A stretch of DNA of 64,000 nucleotides, from contig NZ_FOGO01000009.1 in the NCBI RefSeq assembly GCF_900111245.1, positions 186,001 through 250,000 on the forward strand, read 5' to 3'. The stretch is from Streptomyces qinglanensis (GTDB taxonomy: Bacteria; Actinomycetota; Actinomycetes; Streptomycetales; Streptomycetaceae). Below are positions 57,922 to 64,000 of this stretch, piece after piece; the stretch's first letter is position 1; every line of letters starts with the position of its first letter. The position numbers and the translations under genes are program-made. A model generated the notes under the pieces. It worked only from the letters and a program-made list of their open reading frames with translations. It had not been told where the DNA came from and did not search any database.

Positions 57922-59343
57922 ATGACGGACAGCACAGACAGCACCGGGTACCGGGTCGAGCACGACTCGATGGGAGAGGTGCGGGTTCCCGCGGACGCCA
58001 AGTGGCGTGCGCAGACGCAGCGCGCCGTGGAGAACTTCCCCGTCAGCGGGCAGCGGCTGGAGCGCGCTCACATCCAGGCGCTGGCCCGCGTCAAGGCGGC
58101 GGCCGCGGTGGTCAACGCCCGGCTCGGGGTGCTGGACGAGGAGCGGGCCGAGGCGGTGCGGGCCGCGGCCGAGGAGGTCGCCGAGGGCCGCTGGGACGAC
58201 CACTTCCCGGTCGACGTGTTCCAGACCGGTTCGGGCACCTCCTCGAACATGAACATGAACGAGGTGCTGGCGACCCTGGCCACCGAGCGGCTGGCCGCCG
58301 CGGGTTCCCAGCCGCCCTCCGTACATCCGAACGACCACGTCAACGCCAGCCAGTCGTCGAACGACGTCTTCCCCTCGTCCATCCACATCGCGGCGACCGC
58401 TGCGGTGACCGCCGACCTGGTCCCGGCGCTGGAACACCTGGCCGGCTCGCTGGAGGGGAAGGCCGCGGAGTTCGCCGACGTGGTCAAGTCGGGGCGCACC
58501 CACTTGATGGATGCCACCCCGGTGACGCTGGGCCAGGAGTTCGCCGGCTACGCGGCGCAGATGCGGTACGGCGTCGAACGGCTGCGGGCCGCACTCCCCC
58601 GGCTGGCCGAACTCCCGCTCGGCGGCACGGCCGTGGGGACCGGGATCAACACCCCGCCGGGCTTCGCGGCCGCCGTCATCGAGGAGGTGGCCGAGGCCAC
58701 CGGGCTGCCGCTGACCGAGGCCCGGGACCACTTCGAGGCGCAGGGCGCGCGGGACGCGCTGGTGGAGACCTCCGGGCAGCTACGGACGGTCGCCGTGGGG
58801 CTGACCAAGATCTGCAACGATCTGCGCTGGATGGCCTCGGGACCGCGCACCGGCCTGGCCGAGATCGCGCTGCCCGACCTGCAGCCCGGCTCGTCGATCA
58901 TGCCGGGCAAGGTCAACCCGGTCGTCCCGGAGGCGGTGCTGATGGTGGCGGCGCAGGTCACGGGGAACGACGCGACGGTGGCGGCGGCCGGGGCCGCGGG
59001 CAATTTCGAGCTCAACGTGATGCTGCCCGTCATGGCCAAGAACCTGCTGGAGTCGATCCGGCTGCTGTCCAACGCCGCGCGGCTGCTGGCCGACCGCACG
59101 GTGGACGGCATCACCGCGAACACCCGGCGGGCGCGGGAGTTCGCCGAGTCCTCGCCCTCGGTCGTCACGCCGCTGAACCGGTACATCGGCTACGAGAGCG
59201 CGGCGGCCGTGGCCAAGCGGGCCATGGCCGAGGAGTGCACCATCCGCGAGGCGGTGCTGGCCGCGGGGCACGTGGAGCGCGGGGAGCTGACGCTGGAACA
59301 ACTGGACGCCGCGCTGGACGTGCTGGACATGACGCGCCCCTGA
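57922..59343 (+). CDS. fumC: Class II fumarate hydratase
   Basis: 473-residue iron-independent fumarase of the aspartase/fumarase superfamily. It begins with the typical YRVEHDSMGEVRVPADAKW and contains FQTGSGTSSNMNMNEV, the catalytic SGRTHLMDATPVTLGQEF region and the signature GSSIMPGKVNPVVPE. ATG 57922 follows GGGAGGTG at about ten bases. With the class I enzyme nearby it completes the fumarate-to-malate step downstream of succinate dehydrogenase. Confidence 0.97.
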   Translation: MTDSTDSTGYRVEHDSMGEVRVPADAKWRAQTQRAVENFPVSGQRLERAHIQALARVKAAAAVVNARLGVLDEERAEAVRAAAEEVAEGRWDDHFPVDVFQTGSGTSSNMNMNEVLATLATERLAAAGSQPPSVHPNDHVNASQSSNDVFPSSIHIAATAAVTADLVPALEHLAGSLEGKAAEFADVVKSGRTHLMDATPVTLGQEFAGYAAQMRYGVERLRAALPRLAELPLGGTAVGTGINTPPGFAAAVIEEVAEATGLPLTEARDHFEAQGARDALVETSGQLRTVAVGLTKICNDLRWMASGPRTGLAEIALPDLQPGSSIMPGKVNPVVPEAVLMVAAQVTGNDATVAAAGAAGNFELNVMLPVMAKNLLESIRLLSNAARLLADRTVDGITANTRRAREFAESSPSVVTPLNRYIGYESAAAVAKRAMAEECTIREAVLAAGHVERGELTLEQLDAALDVLDMTRP

Positions 59344-59377
59344 GCCGGGCGGACCCTCCCCGGGCAGGCAGCCCCCT

Positions 59378-59417
59378 GGGTCCGGTGTGCCGCACGCCCG
59401 CGTGACACACCGGACCC
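59378..59417. terminator. fumC terminator
   Basis: A 12-bp stem (59378-59389 with 59406-59417) enclosing a 16-base loop that itself contains a CACG/CGTG pair. Confidence 0.8.
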
Positions 59418-59510
59418 GGGGACTCCCCGGGGACGGGGTCCCCGGGCCGGGGCGGAACGGCACCCGGCGCGCTGCGGCACAGCTCACGGCGGTCCGACCG
59501 GCCGCACATC

Positions 59511-59516
59511 TAAGAT
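59511..59516 (+). promoter_or_regulatory. -10 box of the DUF402 gene
   Basis: TAAGAT, six bases before ATG 59523. Confidence 0.55.
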
Positions 59517-59522
59517 CCCGTC

Positions 59523-60215
59523 ATGACAGCGGAACAGACGGCGCACCGGCAGCGGTGGCCCACAGGCACTCCGATCCTGTGGCGGTACCGCGCCAACGGC
59601 GCCACGCACCCCCACATCTGCCGCCCTGTGACCGTCGTCCGGGACACGGCGGAGCTGCTGGCGGTCTGGCTGGCGCCCGGCACGCGGTGCGTGCGGCCCG
59701 AGATGGCCGACGGCACGCCTGTGCACCACGAGCCCCTGGCCACCCGCTACACCAAGCCGCGCAGGGCCTCCTTCGCCCCCTGGTTCGGGACGGGTGTGCT
59801 GAAGCTGGCGCGTCCGGGCGAGCCGTGGTCGGTGTGGCTCTTCTGGGCGGACGGCTGGCAGTTCAAGAACTTCTACGTCAATCTCGAGGAGCCGCTGCTG
59901 CGCTGGCCGGGCGGGGTGGACTCCGAGGACCACTTCCTGGACCTGGAGGTGCGCCCGGACGGCCGCTGGGAGTGGCGGGACGAGGACGAGTTCGCCGAGG
60001 CGCAGCGGGCCGGGCTGCTGGATGCGGCGCTGGCCGAGCGGATCCGTGCGGCGGGGCTGCGCGCGGTCGAGGCGGTGCGCTCCTGGGGCTCGCCGTTCGC
60101 GGACGGCTGGGAGCACTGGCGGCCCGATCCGTCCTGGCCGGTGCCGCCGCTGCCGGAGGACTGGGACCGGCCGCCGCGGAATGCGTCCGGGCACCGGCCT
60201 CCCGATGCCCCTTGA
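59523..60215 (+). CDS. DUF402 protein (FomD/nucleoside phosphatase-like)
   Basis: 230-residue cytoplasmic protein. The DUF402 domain covers about residues 60-200: SVWLFWADGWQFKNFYVNLEEP, then HFLDLEVRPDGRWEWRDEDEFAEA, with the D-x-x-L-D/E-V-x-x-D-G-x-W-x-x-R-D-E-x-E metal-binding pattern. Relatives (FomD, Ntdp) hydrolyse nucleotide phosphates or CMP-phosphonate intermediates, so a nucleotide-phosphohydrolase role is plausible but unproven. No ribosome binding site is visible. Confidence 0.88.
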   Translation: MTAEQTAHRQRWPTGTPILWRYRANGATHPHICRPVTVVRDTAELLAVWLAPGTRCVRPEMADGTPVHHEPLATRYTKPRRASFAPWFGTGVLKLARPGEPWSVWLFWADGWQFKNFYVNLEEPLLRWPGGVDSEDHFLDLEVRPDGRWEWRDEDEFAEAQRAGLLDAALAERIRAAGLRAVEAVRSWGSPFADGWEHWRPDPSWPVPPLPEDWDRPPRNASGHRPPDAP

Positions 60216-60324
60216 TGCGCCCCCATACTGCAAACGTAGGATCAACGTCCGTAAACAGTACCGCTGCACAACAACTCCCCTCACCCCCCGGGGACTTGAC
60301 CGGCAGCCAGGAAGGAGCCGAGCC

Positions 60325-61035
60325 GTGAGCAGCTCTGCGGGTTTCGGGGCCGGCGGAACGTCCGGGGCGGACTTCGGGGTATATGACGGATTCGCCCGGA
60401 TGAGCATCGACAGATCCGGGCAGCCCGAGGCGTTCGACGCCATAGGGGACCGCTACGACGAGGCATTCCCGCACAAGGAAGGCCAGCTCGACTGCGGTAC
60501 CTGGCTGGCGGACCAGTTGCCGCCCGGGTCCCGGGTACTGGACGTGGGCTGCGGAACCGGTCTGCCGACGGCACGTCAGCTCGCCGACGCGGGGCACTCG
60601 GTCGTGGGCATCGACCTGTCGTCCTCGATGCTGAAGCTGTGCCGCGACAACGTCCCCGAGGCCGACTGCCACAGGCTGGACGTGGCGGCGCTGGAGTCCT
60701 CGGGCCTGGGTCCCTTCGACGGTGTCGCCGCCTTCTTCTCACTGTTGATGCTGCCCCGCGACGAGATCCCGTTCGCGCTGCGCGCCCTGCACCGGCAACT
60801 GCGCGGCGACGGCCCGCTGGCGCTGGGGATGGTGGAGGCGGACGTGAACGATTTCGCCATCCCGTTCCTGGGCAACTCGATCCGGGTATCCGGCTATCTG
60901 CGGGACGAACTGCGCGGGGTGGTCCAGGACGCGGGATTCGATGTCGTGGGTGAGGACGCACGCGCGTACGCTCCTGCGAGCACGGACATACCTCCCGAGA
61001 TTCAGCTTTTCTTGCAGTGCCGACGACGCCCATAG
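60325..61035 (+). CDS. Class I SAM-dependent methyltransferase
   Basis: 236-residue methyltransferase. Motif I is VLDVGCGTGLPTARQLADAG (about residues 72-91), followed by VVGIDLSSSML (acidic loop) and GPFDGVAAFFSLLMLP (post-motif). The C-terminal part lacks further domains; the substrate is unknown. GTG 60325 has AAGGAG eight bases upstream. The ~40 residues before motif I are partly disordered. It lies just upstream of a SpoIIE-type phosphatase gene on the same strand, a pairing that may be an operon. Confidence 0.9.
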   Translation: MSSSAGFGAGGTSGADFGVYDGFARMSIDRSGQPEAFDAIGDRYDEAFPHKEGQLDCGTWLADQLPPGSRVLDVGCGTGLPTARQLADAGHSVVGIDLSSSMLKLCRDNVPEADCHRLDVAALESSGLGPFDGVAAFFSLLMLPRDEIPFALRALHRQLRGDGPLALGMVEADVNDFAIPFLGNSIRVSGYLRDELRGVVQDAGFDVVGEDARAYAPASTDIPPEIQLFLQCRRRP

Positions 61036-61099
61036 ACCGCGAGCACCCAGCGCAGGGCGTGCGCCGACGCGCAGCCCCGGATGGATGGAAACCGAACGC

Positions 61100-63163
61100 G
61101 TGACGGAGCACGAGAAACCTGCGGTGAGCAGCACCACCGATCCGACGCACCCCGCACCGTCGGGGGACGCCCCCACCGGCGCCGGGGAGCAGCCGGCGGG
61201 GCGGGAGCGCGAGGGCGCTCCGCCGAGACCGCGGCCGCACCCGCCGCAGCCCGGCGACGCCGCAGAGCGGGCCGTCGCCGAGCCGACGGCGGAGGACGAC
61301 GCGCTCAGCGAGCGCTCCGAGCGGGAGCGCCGCGGCGGCGACCGGCTGCGGTTCGTCGGCGCGGCGACGCGGCGCATCGCGCGCGGAGTGGACCTGGACG
61401 AGACGGTACTGGGCCTGTGCCGTGCCAGTGTGCCGGCCTACTCGGACGCGATCCTCGTCTATCTGCGTGATCCGCTGCCGGTCGGCGACGAGCGGCCCAC
61501 CGGCCCGTTCATGCTGCGGCTGCGGCGCAGCGACCGGATCCCCGAGGACCCGCTGTCCGCGCAGGCGCTGCAGGCCGCGCAGACGTCGGCGGGACTGGCG
61601 GCGCCCGAGGCCGCCGGGCATCCGGCCGACGCCGGATATCAGGGGCGGGCCGCGGCGGAGGCGGCGGGCCTGTCGCTGGGCATGGCGGCGGGTATGGCGG
61701 CGGGCGCGGCGGGCACCGCGGCGGCGCAGCTCGCCGAGGTGCGCGCGGGCGGCCCGCTGGCCGAGGTGCTGCGCGGGGTGCGGCCGGTCTTCGCGGACTC
61801 TCCCGCGGCGAGCGCCGCGCTGCCCGAACTCCTCGGCCCGGAGCGGGACGTGCCCGGCGGGCACCGGGCCATCCTGGCGCCGCTGCGGGGCCGCCGCCGG
61901 GTGATCGGCGCCGCGGTCTTCCTGCGCCGCCCGGACCGGCCCGCCTTCGAGCCGGACGATCTGCTGATCGCCGCGCAACTGGCCACCCATACGGCGCTGG
62001 GCGTGGACAAGGCGGTGCTCTACGGGCGGGAGGCGTACATCGCCGACGAGCTCCAGCGCACCATGCTCCCGGACGAGCTCCCGCAGCCCACCGGAGTGAC
62101 CCTGGCCAGCCGCTATCTGCCCGCCGCCGAGACGGCGCGGGTCGGCGGCGACTGGTACGACGCCATTCCGCTGCCCGGTTCACGGGTGGCGCTGGTGGTC
62201 GGGGATGTAATGGGCCACTCGATGACGTCCGCCGCGATCATGGGCCAGTTGCGGACGACGGCGCAGACCCTGGCCGGGCTGGACCTGCCGCCCCAGGAGG
62301 TGCTGCACCACCTGGACGAGCAGGCCCAGCGGCTCGGCAGCGACCGCATGGCGACCTGCCTGTACGCCGTCTACGACCCGGTCGCACACCGCATCGTGAT
62401 CGCCAACGCGGGCCACCCGCCGCCGGTGATGCTGCACCGCAGCGGACGGGCCGAGGTGCTGCGGATACCGGCGGGTGCGCCGATCGGCGTGGGCGGCGTC
62501 GACTTCGAGGCCGTGGAGCTGGACGCACCGGCGGGGGCCACGCTGCTGTTCTACACCGACGGGCTGGTGGAGTCGCGGCAGCGCGACGTGTGGACCGGCA
62601 TCGAGCACCTGCGCGAGAAGCTCGCCGCGACCGCGCGGCTGACCCGACCCGGCGCCTCGGCCCCGCTGGAGCCGCTGTGCGACGAGGTGCTGGACATCGT
62701 GGGTCCGGGCGACCGGGACGACGACATCGCGCTGCTGGCCGCCCGGTTCGACGGCATCGCGCCGAGCGACGTGGCGTACTGGTTCCTCGACCCGCGCGCC
62801 CAGACCGCGCGGCAGGCCCGTCGGCTGGCGCGCAGGGCGCTGACCCGCTGGGGCCTGGAGGAGCTGTCGGACTCGGTCGAGCTGCTGGTGAGCGAGATCG
62901 TCACGAACGCGGTGCGGTACGCGGAACGCCCCATCACACTGCGGCTGCTGCGCACCGACACGCTGCGCTGCGAGGTGGGCGACGACGTACCGCAGTTGCC
63001 CCGGCTGCGGCAGGCCCGCGCCACCGACGAGGGTGGACGCGGGCTGTATCTGGTCAACCGGCTGGCCCGGCGGTGGGGCGCCACCCGGCTGTCCACCGGC
63101 AAGGTGGTCTGGTTCGAACTCCCGGTCCCGGACGCCGGACCGGACCCTGAACCGGAGCTGTGA
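61100..63163 (+). CDS. GAF / SpoIIE-type phosphatase with C-terminal HATPase
   Basis: 687-residue relative of the regulators at 2081 and 4431. The N-terminal ~75 residues are Pro/Glu/Arg-rich. A GAF-like region (about 75-310) contains an Ala/Gly-rich insert (SLGMAAGMAAGAAGTAAAQL). The PP2C domain shows RVGGDWYDAIPLPGSRVALV and GDVMGHSMTSAAIMGQLRTT, and the RsbW-like ATPase has SEIVTNAVRYAERP and DEGGRGLYLVNRL. GTG 61100 gives the usual TEHEKP start; ATG 61085 in frame is the alternative and neither has a strong ribosome binding site. It is the third such protein in the window. Confidence 0.9.
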   Translation: MTEHEKPAVSSTTDPTHPAPSGDAPTGAGEQPAGREREGAPPRPRPHPPQPGDAAERAVAEPTAEDDALSERSERERRGGDRLRFVGAATRRIARGVDLDETVLGLCRASVPAYSDAILVYLRDPLPVGDERPTGPFMLRLRRSDRIPEDPLSAQALQAAQTSAGLAAPEAAGHPADAGYQGRAAAEAAGLSLGMAAGMAAGAAGTAAAQLAEVRAGGPLAEVLRGVRPVFADSPAASAALPELLGPERDVPGGHRAILAPLRGRRRVIGAAVFLRRPDRPAFEPDDLLIAAQLATHTALGVDKAVLYGREAYIADELQRTMLPDELPQPTGVTLASRYLPAAETARVGGDWYDAIPLPGSRVALVVGDVMGHSMTSAAIMGQLRTTAQTLAGLDLPPQEVLHHLDEQAQRLGSDRMATCLYAVYDPVAHRIVIANAGHPPPVMLHRSGRAEVLRIPAGAPIGVGGVDFEAVELDAPAGATLLFYTDGLVESRQRDVWTGIEHLREKLAATARLTRPGASAPLEPLCDEVLDIVGPGDRDDDIALLAARFDGIAPSDVAYWFLDPRAQTARQARRLARRALTRWGLEELSDSVELLVSEIVTNAVRYAERPITLRLLRTDTLRCEVGDDVPQLPRLRQARATDEGGRGLYLVNRLARRWGATRLSTGKVVWFELPVPDAGPDPEPEL

Positions 63164-63413
63164 GGCACGGCGGCCGGGTACTCGGAGCGCCGGGCCCTGT
63201 CAGCACGGATCGGCGCCGGCCGGTACGGATCGGCGCCGGCCGGCGCGGATCTGGCCGGCGCGGTTCCGGTCGGTCCGGGCCCGGCCGGTGCGCGTCCGGC
63301 GCGTACGCCCCGGGCCGACTCGGCCCGGCCGGTGACACGGCACGGCCCCGGGTGCGCCGCCGTGCGGGCGGGCGCACCCGGGGCCGGACACAGGTGCCGC
63401 GAGAGCGCGGGGC

Positions 63414-63947
63414 TCAGCCCGCGAGCTGCTCCTCGGCGTCCAGGGTGGCGCCGACCGCCTGGAGGACGGCCGCGATCTTGAAGGCTTCCTGGATCGTCTC
63501 GCGGTCCACTCCGGCCTTGCGCAGCACCTGCTCGTGCGAGTCGAGGCACTGGCCGCAGCCGTTGATCGCGGAGACGGCGAGCGACCACAGCTCGAAGTCC
63601 GCCTTCTCGACACCGGGGTTGCCGATGACGTTCATCCGCAGCCCGGCACGCAGCGTGCCGTACTCCGGGTCCGACAGCAGGTGCCGGGTGCGGTAGAAGA
63701 CGTTGTTCATCGCCATGACGGCGGCGGCCGACTTGGCGGCGGTGTACGCCTCCTCGCTCAGGTTCTCCCTGGCCTCCGGCTCCAGTGCGCGCAGCACGAT
63801 CCCGGAACGGGACGCGATGGCGCAGGACAGCACGGTGCCCCAGAGCTGCTGCTTGGGCAGCTCCGAGTTGCCTATGACGGAACCGAGGTTGAGCTTGAGG
63901 TCCTTCGCGTAACCGGGAAGGGCCGACTTCAGGTCGTCGAGAGCCAT
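63414..63947 (-). CDS. ahpD: Alkylhydroperoxidase AhpD
   Basis: 177-residue AhpD. The active site is C-G-Q-C with the downstream H-E (CGQCLDSHEQVLRKAG, about residues 131-146), preceded by a conserved Glu in the helix before it. AhpD is the reductant that recycles AhpC, drawing electrons from dihydrolipoamide in actinobacteria. It begins MALDDLKSALPGYAKDLKLN, typical of the family. It starts six bases after the ahpC stop. Streptomycete ahpCD is usually controlled by a divergent oxyR, which would lie outside this window. Confidence 0.97.
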   Translation of the reverse strand: MALDDLKSALPGYAKDLKLNLGSVIGNSELPKQQLWGTVLSCAIASRSGIVLRALEPEARENLSEEAYTAAKSAAAVMAMNNVFYRTRHLLSDPEYGTLRAGLRMNVIGNPGVEKADFELWSLAVSAINGCGQCLDSHEQVLRKAGVDRETIQEAFKIAAVLQAVGATLDAEEQLAG

Positions 63948-63953
63948 GGCTTC

Positions 63954-64000
63954 TCACTCACCAGCCAGCAGCGAGACCGGGTCGAGAGTCTCCTCGCCCT
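63954..64000 (-). CDS. ahpC: Alkyl hydroperoxide reductase AhpC, last 14 codons
   Basis: The minus-strand frame ends GEETLDPVSLLAGE before TGA (63956-63954), six bases upstream of ahpD. The G-x-E-T-L-x-P tail matches the C-terminus of peroxiredoxin AhpC; the rest is outside the window. The identification relies on this short tail and on the ahpC-ahpD order. Confidence 0.72.
   Translation of the reverse strand, partial: GEETLDPVSLLAGE

Overview
The window is chromosomal DNA from a Streptomyces-type actinomycete. The signs are very high GC with strong G/C bias at third codon positions, many GTG starts, a WhiB-like protein, SpoIIE-type phosphatases, WXG100-type proteins, a GH18 chitinase and a type I-E-like CRISPR repeat of the streptomycete kind. 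From memory, the two ends follow the Streptomyces coelicolor order: the sdh genes on one side, and ychF, ispH, xseAB, glpX, a wbl gene, two fumarases and ahpD/ahpC on the other. What lies between sdhB and ychF is accessory DNA.

Layout. 1-1890: 3' end of sdhA, then sdhB (succinate dehydrogenase/fumarate reductase). 2081-7433: two large SpoIIE-family regulators and a small SPOR-like protein. 7576-11565: a GntR/UTRA repressor, an unknown protein, and an MFS exporter with its ArsR-like repressor. 12160-13449: a secreted GH18 chitinase. 13610-21287 (minus strand): a compact class I lanthipeptide cluster with an ABC exporter, a 50-residue precursor peptide found by reading the intergenic DNA, then LanC and LanB. 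21947-27413: an unknown protein, an Eis-like GNAT enzyme and a LAL-type LuxR regulator. 28320-31101: a translationally coupled three-gene redox operon (bis-heme membrane protein, ferredoxin-reductase fusion, small membrane protein). 31731-34301: a WXG100-like pair.

34302-43730 is a patchwork of mobile and defence DNA. It holds a four-repeat CRISPR array without cas genes, a truncated RHS toxin with a deaminase-type C-terminus and a probable immunity gene, a SUKH-like immunity gene, an Abi_2 remnant and a PIN-like protein. A 19-bp copy of the 3' end of ychF occurs at 36194 and again at the true ychF end (43712). Each is preceded by the same arrangement of direct repeats and hairpin at nearly the same distance. 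This suggests stacked integrative or cis-mobilizable elements using the ychF 3' end as attachment site. No integrase is visible.

43712-64000 returns to conserved core genes: ychF, a DUF6542 protein, ispH, an APC permease, xseA-xseB, a nitroreductase, a DUF4245 protein, glpX, a WhiB-like gene, a LiaF-like protein, class I fumarase, a VOC protein, fumC, a DUF402 protein, a methyltransferase, a third SpoIIE phosphatase, ahpD and the end of ahpC. Many of these genes share a -10-like TANNNT box exactly 6 nt before the start codon, which predicts leaderless transcripts.
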